In this document: positions 1 to 5,020 of the stretch, piece after piece
Layout: each line of letters opens with the position of its first letter
Numbering within the stretch: position 1 is the first letter of the stretch
Source: Candidatus Zixiibacteriota bacterium
GTDB taxonomy: Bacteria > SM23-81
Direction: 5' to 3'
Length of the DNA stretch: 5,529 nucleotides
Assembly: GCA_030628225.1 (NCBI GenBank)
Contig: DAOVRJ010000173.1
Location: 1 to 5,529, forward strand
The notes under the pieces: model-generated
The model's input: the letters and a program-made list of their open reading frames with translations, nothing else
Databases searched by the model: none
Told to the model about the DNA's origin: nothing
Position numbers and translations under genes: made by a program

Positions 1-406
1 CATTGTGGCTGGCGGTGATCATGGCCCCGGCGGGGATGTCCAGATGGTGCTGGGCGAAATACAGAGCCGGAGAGACCAGCAGGCCGGCGTCCACCACGTG
101 AGCACCGGTGGAAAGCAGGCCTAGAACGAAGGCGTTCTTGACGTTCTGAGAATATGACCGGAAGTCATGTCCCACCACCACCTGAGGATCTTTCGGGAAG
201 CCGTCAAGATGCTCGAACAGCCAGCTCCCGAAGGCTTTGCCCAAAACCGTCAGCCCGCTGTAGTTCAGCTCCGGCTCCTCTCCGCCTTCCAGGCGCCAGC
301 GCACGTCGTATTCCCGGAAGCCGGTGGGCTTGATCAGCGGTTTGTCGAAGAAGTCCGCCGAGTTGGACGGTACGCCATCGGGGAAGATGTGAGTTTCGTC
401 GCTCAT
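1..406 (-). CDS. Alpha-D-phosphohexomutase (phosphomannomutase/phosphoglucomutase), N-terminal part
   Basis: The gene starts at ATG 406-404 and runs off the left edge, so 135 N-terminal codons are visible. The protein should interconvert hexose 1- and 6-phosphates through a phosphoserine intermediate, supplying sugar nucleotides for cell-envelope polysaccharides or central sugar metabolism in the cytoplasm. Seen directly: a FREYDVRW motif (residues 30-37), which matches the FREYDIRG opening of the family; GHDFRSYS (79-86), matching the GRDxRxSS-type region; and TASHN at residues 131-135, the catalytic loop in which Ser133 carries the phosphate. The window ends inside that loop. About 28 residues precede the FREYD motif, somewhat longer than usual. 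An AGGAGG Shine-Dalgarno lies 6 nt before the ATG, which fixes the start. Whether mannose or glucose phosphate is preferred cannot be told, because the sugar-binding and metal-binding loops lie outside the window. Confidence 0.93.
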   Translation of the reverse strand, partial: MSDETHIFPDGVPSNSADFFDKPLIKPTGFREYDVRWRLEGGEEPELNYSGLTVLGKAFGSWLFEHLDGFPKDPQVVVGHDFRSYSQNVKNAFVLGLLSTGAHVVDAGLLVSPALYFAQHHLDIPAGAMITASHN

Positions 407-478
407 GTTTCGGCCTCCTGGTTCCGTTGAATTTTTTTATTGACGATTGGTCGCTTCTGAATAGCTATGGCCGGTTTG

Positions 479-507
479 AAGATAGCAATGAAGCTGTTTT
501 TCGGCAA
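479..507 (-). promoter_or_regulatory. Possible sigma70-type promoter of the phosphohexomutase gene
   Basis: On the minus strand, TTGCCG (507-502) and TATCTT (484-479) are separated by 17 nt; each matches four of six bases of the sigma70 consensus. The predicted start would be near 472, giving a leader of roughly 65 nt before the Shine-Dalgarno of the phosphohexomutase gene. The REPIN begins only 14 nt upstream. Half-matching hexamers arise often by chance, so this is a weak call. Confidence 0.3.
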
Positions 508-520
508 GAACTTTTTGTTT

Positions 521-574
521 AAATGGGGACACATCCCATTTTTCCTTTCTCCAAAATGGGATGTGTCCCCATTT
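521..574. repeat. REPIN: perfect 22-bp inverted pair of REP-like hairpins
   Basis: Arms 521-542 and 553-574 are exact reverse complements (22 of 22) around a 10-nt spacer at 543-552. Each arm is also a small hairpin on its own. The right arm, extended by one base, folds as AAAATGGG (553-560) with CCCATTTT (568-575) around loop ATGTGTC. The left arm folds as AAATGGG (521-527) with CCCATTT (535-541). Two REP hairpins in inverted orientation with a short spacer are the definition of a REPIN. It lies between the divergent phosphohexomutase and transposase genes, so it could also influence their transcription or mRNA stability. A 10-nt tandem repeat, ATTTTCACAC/ATTTTCACAT, follows at 571-590. Confidence 0.85.
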
Positions 575-605
575 TCACACATTTTCACATTTCTTCATTT
601 CTTCC

Positions 606-634
606 TTGACAGACGGTTATCATCATGATGAAAT
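606..634 (+). promoter_or_regulatory. Possible promoter of the RAYT gene
   Basis: A perfect TTGACA hexamer at 606-611 is followed after 17 nt by TGAAAT (629-634), which matches four of six bases of the -10 consensus. If used, transcription would begin only a few bases before the ATG at 645. That would give a nearly leaderless mRNA, consistent with the lack of a Shine-Dalgarno there. The -10 is weak, so the call is tentative. Confidence 0.3.
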
Positions 635-644
635 TATATTTACT

Positions 645-1331
645 ATGCCAAGGATTGCGAGAGTGGTCATATCAGGGTATCCATATCATATCATTCAAAG
701 AGGCAATAATCGCCAGGCGATTTTCTTTGAGGATGAGGATAGGAGAGGGTACCTTGATTTACTCAAAAGCTACAGTAAGAAATGGGTGTGCAAGATTTTG
801 GCCTATTGTCTGATGGGCAATCATGTGCACCTTTTGGTTGAGCCAAGCAAAGAAATCAGTTTATCAAAGCTCATGCAGGGAGTGAGTCTCTGCTATACCC
901 AGATGGTGAATCGGAAATACCAGCGGACGGGACGGCTGTGGGAGTGCCGTTACCATTCATGCTTAGTTGAAAAGGATACGTATCTCTTAGCTGTAGGCAG
1001 ATATATCGAATGTAATCCAGTAAGAGCAGGTATCGTAAGAACTGCCGCTGAGTATGAATGGTCAAGTGCTAAGGTCCATGTTTTAGGGAAGGACGATCCA
1101 GTATTGAGGGACTCCCACTGGCTCATAGAAAGAATAGACCTTCAGCACTATGGTAGTTATTTAAGAGAAGAAGAATCGCAAAACGAGCTGCGGGCCATCC
1201 GTTGTATGACTCAGCGGGGGTTGCCATTAGGCACTCTGAAGTTTCAGCAGGAGATTGAGCAGGCACTAAAAAGGAAACTGATCCCTCGCCCCAGAGGTAG
1301 GCCACGCAAGAAAGCGGGTAGCGGAAAATAG
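645..1331 (+). CDS. REP-associated tyrosine transposase (RAYT, HUH/Y1 family)
   Basis: The product has 228 residues and is expected to nick and join single-stranded DNA at REP-type hairpins through a covalent tyrosine link. Seen directly: the opening MPRIAR with YHIIQRGNN (residues 14-22), typical of this family; the metal-binding HUH motif His60-Val61-His62 within GNHVHLLVEP; and YIECNPVRAG (120-129), in which Tyr120 is the likely nucleophile. The C-terminal part (about 185-228) has the family's basic segment ending in PRPRGRPRKK (214-223), an AT-hook-like core. The reading frame is open upstream to an ATG at 561, but that ATG lies inside the left REP hairpin and the extra 28 residues do not resemble the family, so the ATG at 645 is preferred. 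The stop codon (1329-1331) lies inside the right-end hairpin. All catalytic residues are present, so the gene is probably intact. Members of this family are usually single-copy and domesticated rather than freely mobile. Confidence 0.92.
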   Translation: MPRIARVVISGYPYHIIQRGNNRQAIFFEDEDRRGYLDLLKSYSKKWVCKILAYCLMGNHVHLLVEPSKEISLSKLMQGVSLCYTQMVNRKYQRTGRLWECRYHSCLVEKDTYLLAVGRYIECNPVRAGIVRTAAEYEWSSAKVHVLGKDDPVLRDSHWLIERIDLQHYGSYLREEESQNELRAIRCMTQRGLPLGTLKFQQEIEQALKRKLIPRPRGRPRKKAGSGK

Positions 1332-1347
1332 GATGTGTCCCTATTTT
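1325..1347. repeat. Right-end REP-like hairpin, single copy
   Basis: AAAATAGG (1325-1332) pairs perfectly with CCTATTTT (1340-1347) around loop ATGTGTC (1333-1339). It is the same hairpin as the right arm of the left-end REPIN with one pair changed: G-C in the left copy is A-T here, both sides having changed together. It overlaps the transposase stop codon and touches the arsC stop codon (1348-1350). It therefore fills the junction between two convergent genes and may also help end transcription, although no clear U-tract follows on either strand. Confidence 0.82.
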
Positions 1348-1770
1348 CTATTTACCGCTGAACTCGGCTACCAACTCATCCACACTCTGCCTGATCTCAT
1401 CCCGGGCGGCCCGGTAGACCGTAATGGGATGGTCGTGGGGGTCCTTCACCGGCCAGTCCCGCATTTCCCCGGAAAAGCCGCCGGGGCAAATACCATTGGA
1501 AACGCCACAAAGGGTCACCACCACATCCTGGTCAAGCACATCGACATCCTCCAGACGCTTAGGAATCTGTCCGGAGATGTCCACACCGGTCCCCATCATG
1601 ACCACCACTGCTTGGGGATCAACTCGCCAGTGGGGCATCAGCCCTGCGCTGGTTACTTGAAAGCGGTTGCCGCCCAACTTGCGCAAAAACCCCTCGGCCA
1701 TCTGGCTGCGGGCGGCATTGCCTATGCAGACGAATAGCACCTTGATTGGTTTGGTTTTGTCCCCCTTCAT
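1348..1770 (-). CDS. arsC: Arsenate reductase, thioredoxin-coupled type (LMW-PTP fold)
   Basis: The product has 140 residues and should reduce arsenate to arsenite in the cytoplasm, using a cysteine relay that is reset by thioredoxin. Seen directly: the phosphatase-type P-loop CX5R, Cys15 to Arg21 in VCIGNAARS; the relay pair Cys88 and Cys95 with six residues between them, the spacing of Cys82/Cys89 in the plasmid pI258 ArsC; and DWPVKDP (105-111), whose Asp110-Pro111 matches the general-acid loop. In many relatives a cysteine sits just before the P-loop arginine; here it is Ala20. That residue is not one of the three essential cysteines, so activity should be kept. A GGAGGAGG Shine-Dalgarno 7 nt before the ATG fixes the start. 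The gene is last in the transporter-PhoU-arsC series, 81 nt after the PhoU-like gene. No arsR or arsenite-efflux gene is visible. The alternative, a low-molecular-weight tyrosine phosphatase, is less likely given the intact relay cysteines. Confidence 0.9.
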   Translation of the reverse strand: MKGDKTKPIKVLFVCIGNAARSQMAEGFLRKLGGNRFQVTSAGLMPHWRVDPQAVVVMMGTGVDISGQIPKRLEDVDVLDQDVVVTLCGVSNGICPGGFSGEMRDWPVKDPHDHPITVYRAARDEIRQSVDELVAEFSGK

Positions 1771-1851
1771 CCGGTTCCTCCTCCGGTGCGTCGCGGAGCG
1801 TGTCGTGGCCGTGTGCCGGAAAGATCACGCCCAGGATTCTGTTGGTAGATC

Positions 1852-2532
1852 TCAGAAAGTATCCCCCCACTTCTCGTCAAAATAGTCCAGCTTGTGCAGC
1901 GGCATGACGACGCTGGAGGCTATGTTGGAGAGGTGTAAGCATACCCTCTTCAGGTACCGAGCGAGGAGCGTGTAGAGAACGGCCTCTCGACAGGCCATGC
2001 TGTTCTCCAGCAGCTGCGTTATAACGGCGTCGCACTCCTTGGCCAGCCGTCTGCTCTTCTCCACCGCTTCGTGACCCAACTTCTTGTCGGACTGGCAGAA
2101 GGCCTGGACCGTGGGATCGAAGAGGCCCTCTGTCTCGCGCAGGATGCTGCCGAAGCAGTCTTCGTACTTCCCGCCATCCAGCTTGCCCCCCAGCGCCTCC
2201 GCCACCTCATACATGTTCTTGCAGATGTCGCCGATCCGCTCCGCGTCTTTGGTGATGCTCATCAGGATAAGGCTTATGGCGACGTCGGAGCCAGGAGAGA
2301 CGATCAGGTGCTCCACCAGTTGCTTGCGGATCTTCCGCTGGATGTGGTTGATCTTCCGGTCGGTCTCGTAGATCATACGGTGAGTGTCGCCGGATAGTTC
2401 CTGCTTGCCGGCGAGGACATCGGCGATGGGGCGATACATGTGGATGGCCTCGGCCAGCATCTGTTCCATCTCGGAGATCATCTGCTTGAGGAGAGGGCGT
2501 TGCCTTAGCGCATCGATGAGTTTCTTGAACAT
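1852..2532 (-). CDS. PhoU domain protein, phosphate transport regulator
   Basis: The product is a mostly alpha-helical protein of 226 residues, the usual PhoU length. PhoU proteins have two three-helix bundles, bind metal clusters and modulate phosphate uptake or signalling at the cytoplasmic face of the membrane. The first signature is clear: TKDAERIGDICKNMYE (residues 94-109) matches the family's D-x-ERIGD-x-x-x-NI pattern with Glu98 and Asp102. The second, ARYLKRVCLHLSNIA (191-205), is aligned in sequence but has lost the acidic residues: Lys replaces Glu and Leu replaces Asp. Metal binding may therefore be confined to one half. An AGGAGG lies 6 nt before the ATG. The gene follows the Na+/phosphate cotransporter, and a PhoU domain is often fused to the C-terminus of such transporters, so this protein most likely controls that transporter rather than a Pst system, none of which is visible. 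Confidence 0.87.
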   Translation of the reverse strand: MFKKLIDALRQRPLLKQMISEMEQMLAEAIHMYRPIADVLAGKQELSGDTHRMIYETDRKINHIQRKIRKQLVEHLIVSPGSDVAISLILMSITKDAERIGDICKNMYEVAEALGGKLDGGKYEDCFGSILRETEGLFDPTVQAFCQSDKKLGHEAVEKSRRLAKECDAVITQLLENSMACREAVLYTLLARYLKRVCLHLSNIASSVVMPLHKLDYFDEKWGDTF

Positions 2533-2558
2533 TCTGTACCTCCTGGAAAGACTCGGTT

Positions 2559-2588
2559 TCGATGCTCGTTTGTCGTCGTTGAAACTTG
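2559..2588. repeat. Copy 1 of a 30-nt dispersed repeat
   Basis: This sequence, 26 nt upstream of the PhoU-like start codon, matches 5311-5340 at 25 of 30 aligned positions with no gap. The shared blocks include GCTCG, TTGTCG and GAAACT. The spacing and lack of coding potential suggest an intergenic repeat present elsewhere in the genome. It directly precedes the heptamer array. Confidence 0.55.
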
Positions 2589-2595
2589 AAAAAGC

Positions 2596-2692
2596 CGATC
2601 CTAGATCCTAGATCCTGGATCCTGGAAAACAACAACCCCCAGCGAAGATCATCTTTTTCTATCCAGTATCAAGTATCCAGCATCCAGGATCC
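2596..2692. repeat. Inverted pair of 7-nt tandem repeat arrays
   Basis: Four units of NGATCCT run head to tail at 2596-2623. After about 40 nt, four units of AGNATCC (one of them ending in A) run at 2665-2692. Read on the opposite strand these are GGATNCT, so the two arrays are inverted relative to each other and could fold into a stem. They sit in the 195-nt gap between the cotransporter gene and the PhoU-like gene, and would be transcribed if the two are one operon. No U-tract follows, so it is not a standard terminator. Confidence 0.7.
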
Positions 2693-2727
2693 GCCTTTCT
2701 CACCAGCTTCCAGATTTCTGCAAAGTC

Positions 2728-3858
2728 CTAAAATAGGTTGCTCAACAGTATCAGTAACGCTGGCAGGGCGAAAAACAGACCTATGATATATAGTAAGGCG
2801 GTGTATCCTTTTGCCCGGGCAGCAAAATTGGCAAGCCTGGTGGCCAAAAAGATCGGGATCCGCCGTATGGGCCGGAACGGATAAACGAGAAGGATCCCGC
2901 AGATATTGAACAGCAGGTGCACGATGGCTATGGTCAGCCCCCGGGCGTCGCCGGCCAGGGATGCCAACAAAGCGGTGACGGTGGTGCCCATATTGGCTCC
3001 CAGGGCGATGGGGAAGATCTGTTCCAGGCGCACGATCCCCGCTCCGGCCAGAGGCACCAGCAGTGAGGTGGTCACGGAACTGCTCTGGATGATCGCCGTC
3101 ACGCCGCACCCCACCAATATGCCGATGGCCCCGCTTTTTCCCATCAGCCTGTCCAGCACCACCTCGACCCGCTTCAGCGCCAGGCTCTTGGCCTGCGCTA
3201 CGATAAAATAAAGTGATAGAAGCAGCAGGACGATGCCGGTTATGGCCACAACCACTGCGGTATGTTCCCCGGCAAGCCTGCTGATCAGGGAGACGATCTG
3301 TGCGACTGCCGGGGTCACTATTTTCTTCACCGGGCTGGCAAATGTGACGCTCTCCGTGCCAACCAGGAGAGTTGAGATAGCCTGAGCCGAATGACGCAGA
3401 AAACCGGTGGCCAGCTCCAGTGGGAATAGTACGATAACGGTGAGGACGTTGAAGAAATCGTGCACGGTGGCGGCGCCCATCGCTCTGCGGAACTCCTCGG
3501 GCCTGGTGATATGTCCCATGGAAACGATTGTGGATGTTACAGTTGTTCCGATATTCGCCCCCATAACGATGGGCACAGCGTTCTCGAGAGAGAGGATTCC
3601 AGCGGCTACGAAGCCGACGACGGTGCAGGTGGTCGTCGAGGAGCTCTGCACAAGACTGGTGGCCAGGATCCCGATAAAGAGACCGACGAAGGGGTTGGAT
3701 GTGCTGCTGATCAGTCGCTCGGCGAACCCGCCCCCGAACATCTCGAACCCGGTGCCCAGGAGCTTGATGCTGACCAGAAATAAATAGAGAAACACGCCTA
3801 AACTGAGGGCCTGCTGGATGTTCTTAATGTATGCTGGCCAGTGTCGACTCTGGACCAT
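2728..3858 (-). CDS. Na+/phosphate cotransporter (NptA/YjbB-like, PF02690 family), without PhoU tail
   Basis: This inner-membrane protein of 376 residues should move inorganic phosphate with sodium. The family contains two inverted transport repeats, each marked by a QSSS motif. Both are present: TSLVQSSSTTT (residues 67-77) and TAIIQSSSVTT (254-264), each followed by a GAN-x-GTT motif (100-105 and 287-292). About nine hydrophobic segments are visible, for example near 17-35, 56-70, 76-100, 134-155, 200-221, 244-270, 280-300, 308-326 and 352-374. Relatives such as E. coli YjbB carry a C-terminal PhoU-like domain and are longer. Here the protein stops after the last membrane segment, and the PhoU protein is encoded next as a separate gene. 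A GGGAG Shine-Dalgarno precedes the ATG at 3858-3856, with a perfect CCGCA/TGCGG hairpin immediately upstream of it. Family members may import or export phosphate; the direction cannot be read from sequence. Confidence 0.92.
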   Translation of the reverse strand: MVQSRHWPAYIKNIQQALSLGVFLYLFLVSIKLLGTGFEMFGGGFAERLISSTSNPFVGLFIGILATSLVQSSSTTTCTVVGFVAAGILSLENAVPIVMGANIGTTVTSTIVSMGHITRPEEFRRAMGAATVHDFFNVLTVIVLFPLELATGFLRHSAQAISTLLVGTESVTFASPVKKIVTPAVAQIVSLISRLAGEHTAVVVAITGIVLLLLSLYFIVAQAKSLALKRVEVVLDRLMGKSGAIGILVGCGVTAIIQSSSVTTSLLVPLAGAGIVRLEQIFPIALGANMGTTVTALLASLAGDARGLTIAIVHLLFNICGILLVYPFRPIRRIPIFLATRLANFAARAKGYTALLYIIGLFFALPALLILLSNLF

Positions 3859-4023
3859 GGATTCTCCCGCCGCAAAAATGCGGTATCGCGATGGTGAAGT
3901 TGTGCCGCCTGATGTGCCCTGACGGTCTCAGGTGTTGTCGCTGACTCCCGGTGCAGTGGCCTCTTTTATGTTCGCCGTCCTCAGGTGGTGGCGACCATGT
4001 CCGGCTACAGTCTGTCAGGTAAC
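3859..4023 (-). promoter_or_regulatory. Leader of the Na+/phosphate cotransporter gene, possibly structured
   Basis: This stretch has no credible gene. On the minus strand it holds several short inverted repeats: TCGCC/GGCGA (3972-3976 with 3990-3994), CCTGA/TCAGG (3918-3922 with 3928-3932) and CCGCA/TGCGG with a 4-nt loop (3870-3874 with 3879-3883). The last ends right beside the Shine-Dalgarno of the transporter gene. Two loosely similar segments of about 33 nt start at 3928 and 3981, both with TCAGGTG on the plus strand. I recognise no known riboswitch, no paired Pho boxes and no convincing promoter. A regulatory leader is an inference from position and pairing only. Confidence 0.3.
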
Positions 4024-4078
4024 AAAAAAACCATAAGGGGTGCTCGCAGCGCAACATTATGCGTAACACCTCTTATGG
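4024..4078 (-). terminator. Rho-independent terminator ending the tRNA-tadA cluster
   Basis: On the minus strand a 12-bp stem (4078-4067 with 4042-4031, eleven Watson-Crick pairs and one G-U) is followed at once by seven T residues (4030-4024). The 24-nt loop contains a second small stem, CGCA/TGCG (4050-4053 with 4060-4063). It lies 90 nt beyond the 3' end of tRNA-Ser(GGA) and points away from the cluster, so it most likely ends that transcript and insulates the downstream transporter gene. Confidence 0.75.
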
Positions 4079-4168
4079 CGCAATAGAAACTGGAGGTCTC
4101 CGGACAGGCAAAGGCTCTCGACCTCCCAAAATTTGGGTTATATGGTTAAGTTTTCTGTCTGTAATGAG
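4079..4168 (-). other. 3' trailer between tRNA-Ser(GGA) and the terminator
   Basis: No gene is visible here. There is a 7-bp inverted repeat GGAGGTC/GACCTCC (4092-4098 with 4120-4126) and an overlapping near-palindrome, CCCAAAATTTGGG (4125-4137). I looked for a small SRP RNA, since tadA lies near it in some Firmicutes, and did not find its conserved GGAAG/AGCAGC apical region. Confidence 0.4.
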
Positions 4169-4259
4169 CGGAGAGAGAGGGATTCGAACCCTCGGCGGAA
4201 CTTTTGGCCCCGCACACGATTTCCAGTCGTGCACCTTCGACCAGCTCGGTCATCTCTCC
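4169..4259 (-). tRNA. tRNA-Ser(GGA)
   Basis: The full class II cloverleaf is visible: acceptor stem GGAGAGA/TCTCTCC (4259-4253 with 4176-4170), discriminator G at 4169, anticodon stem CACGA/TCGTG with loop CTGGAAA, anticodon GGA at 4224-4222, T loop TTCGAAT, and the long variable arm typical of serine tRNAs. It reads UCC and UCU codons. No CCA is encoded, so CCA-adding enzyme is needed. It is the last tRNA in the cluster before the terminator. Confidence 0.96.
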
Positions 4260-4270
4260 GATGGATCATA

Positions 4271-4404
4271 GTTAAGAGAGTTCCGAGAGTTTGGAGAGTT
4301 TAGAGAGTTCTGAAAGATTCCTATCGGATGATTTTCCTCAACTCTTAACTCACTCAACCCCCTAAACTCGCTTAACTCTCAGAACTCTCCAAACTCTCTA
4401 AACT
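4271..4404. repeat. Inverted pair of 9-nt tandem repeat arrays between two tRNA-Ser genes
   Basis: Four perfect-period units, GAGAGTT plus two variable bases, run at 4276-4311 (CC, TG, TA, CT), with a degenerate fifth unit after them. From 4340 to 4404 the opposite-strand version appears as about seven units beginning AACTC, AACCC or similar, six of them at exact 9-nt spacing. Within them 4285-4300 and 4383-4398 are perfect 16-nt inverted repeats, so the spacer RNA could fold into a long hairpin. It fills almost the entire gap between the two tRNA-Ser genes and is presumably transcribed with them. No coding potential. Confidence 0.75.
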
Positions 4405-4417
4405 AGAAAATATAAGG

Positions 4418-4504
4418 CGGAGAGGGAGGGATTCGAACCCCCGGTATCCGAAGATACAACGGTTTTCGAGACCGCCCCGATAAACCAGGCTCTGGCACCT
4501 CTCC
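4418..4504 (-). tRNA. tRNA-Ser(CGA)
   Basis: A class II cloverleaf: acceptor GGAGAGG/CCTCTCC (4504-4498 with 4425-4419), discriminator G at 4418, anticodon loop CTCGAAA with anticodon CGA at 4468-4466, and T loop TTCGAAT. The long variable arm has stem GTATC/GATAC capped by a UUCG tetraloop. It reads UCG codons. No CCA is encoded. Its 5' end is only 10 nt beyond the tadA stop codon, so RNase P cleavage there would also set the 3' end of the tadA message. Confidence 0.96.
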
Positions 4505-4514
4505 ACCGATAGGT

Positions 4515-4997
4515 TTACCAGATCTCCGCCTCTTGCCCATCCCCCTTAAGACGCAGCTGCCGAAAAAACGACCTCAGCAGCTCTGAGGCCTGATCTGCCA
4601 GGATGCCATCGGTTAGCTCTAGGTTATGATTGAGGCGACGATCTTGTACTATGTTAAATAACGAACCGCAGGCGCCCGCTTTTGGATCCCGGGCACCGTA
4701 GACCAGACGCTTGACCCGCGCCCACACCAATGCCCCGGCACACATGGGGCATGGCTCGATGGTCACGTAGAGGCTCGCTCCGATCAATCTCCTGGATCTC
4801 AGGTGTGTGGCGGCCGCCCCGATGGCCAATATCTCAGCGTGGGCCGTGGGATCCTGAAGGCCCTCCATCTGATTATGGCCGCGTCCGATGAGCCTCCCCT
4901 CCGAAACGACAACGGCCCCAACGGGTACTTCGCCTTCCCGATAGGCCGTCTCGGCCTCGGCCAAGGCTTGCAGCATCCACCTCTCGTCCTCGGTCAA
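4515..4997 (-). CDS. tadA: tRNA-specific adenosine deaminase TadA
   Basis: TadA deaminates A34 of tRNA-Arg(ACG) to inosine so that one tRNA reads CGU, CGC and CGA. The zinc and catalytic motifs are intact: HAE (residues 53-55 from this start), where His binds zinc and Glu shuttles protons, and PCPMC (82-86), whose two cysteines complete the zinc site. EVPVGAVVV (23-31) is the usual core strand. Start choice: a TTG at 4997-4995 gives the protein opening (M)TEDERWMLQAL, matching the family N-terminus, with a G-rich stretch (GGGGGCGAGG) just upstream. A TTG at 5012 is possible but has no Shine-Dalgarno, and the first ATG (4976) would cut helix 1. The gene lies 23 nt after the CCA of tRNA-Arg(ACG), its own substrate, and 10 nt before tRNA-Ser(CGA), so it is probably co-transcribed with the tRNAs. 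Length of about 160 residues is normal. Confidence 0.95.
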   Translation of the reverse strand: MTEDERWMLQALAEAETAYREGEVPVGAVVVSEGRLIGRGHNQMEGLQDPTAHAEILAIGAAATHLRSRRLIGASLYVTIEPCPMCAGALVWARVKRLVYGARDPKAGACGSLFNIVQDRRLNHNLELTDGILADQASELLRSFFRQLRLKGDGQEAEIW

Positions 4998-5020
4998 GGA
5001 CCTCGCCCCCAAATAAAAAG

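Larger units (their letters stand above)
521..1347 (+). mobile_element. RAYT/REP unit: HUH transposase gene bracketed by related hairpin repeats
   Basis: A Y1-type HUH transposase gene lies between a hairpin pair on the left (521-574) and a single related hairpin on the right (1325-1347). All three hairpins share the core GGATGTGTCC or its complement. This is the layout of REP-associated tyrosine transposases, in which the enzyme recognises the imperfect palindromes that flank it and that are usually scattered elsewhere in the genome. The interior looks clearly more AT-rich than the neighbouring phosphohexomutase and arsC genes, which suggests separate ancestry. I see no target-site duplication, no IS200/IS605-style accessory tnpB gene and no conserved GTAG-type tetranucleotide beside the hairpins. 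The exact borders are therefore set by the repeats only. Confidence 0.8.

Noticed and set aside
403-588. Minus-strand 61-residue frame across the REPIN
   Set aside because: It is made largely of the repeat and the phosphohexomutase leader, with no family resemblance.
561-644. Upstream in-frame ATG adding 28 residues to the transposase
   Set aside because: The ATG lies inside the REP hairpin, the added residues are unlike the family, and the conserved N-terminus begins at 645.
1333-1737. Plus-strand 134-residue frame opposite arsC
   Set aside because: It is a mirror frame of arsC, whose catalytic motifs and ribosome site are on the minus strand.
3407-3787. Plus-strand frames opposite the Na+/phosphate cotransporter
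   Set aside because: They are antisense shadows of a clear membrane transporter with both QSSS motifs.
4012-4017. Pho box half-site CTGTCA upstream of the transporter
   Set aside because: A single 6-nt match without the second half at 11-nt spacing; likely chance.
3824-4069. Minus-strand 81-residue frame across the transporter leader and the terminator
   Set aside because: It overlaps the terminator stem and the transporter start, has no ribosome site and resembles no family.
4059-4271. Plus-strand frame ending in GERGIRTLGGTFGPAHDF
   Set aside because: It is the antisense translation of tRNA-Ser(GGA), another recurrent false protein.
4271-4404. CRISPR-like array
   Set aside because: The constant core is only 7 nt with 2-nt variable bases, far too short for repeats and spacers, and no cas gene is present.
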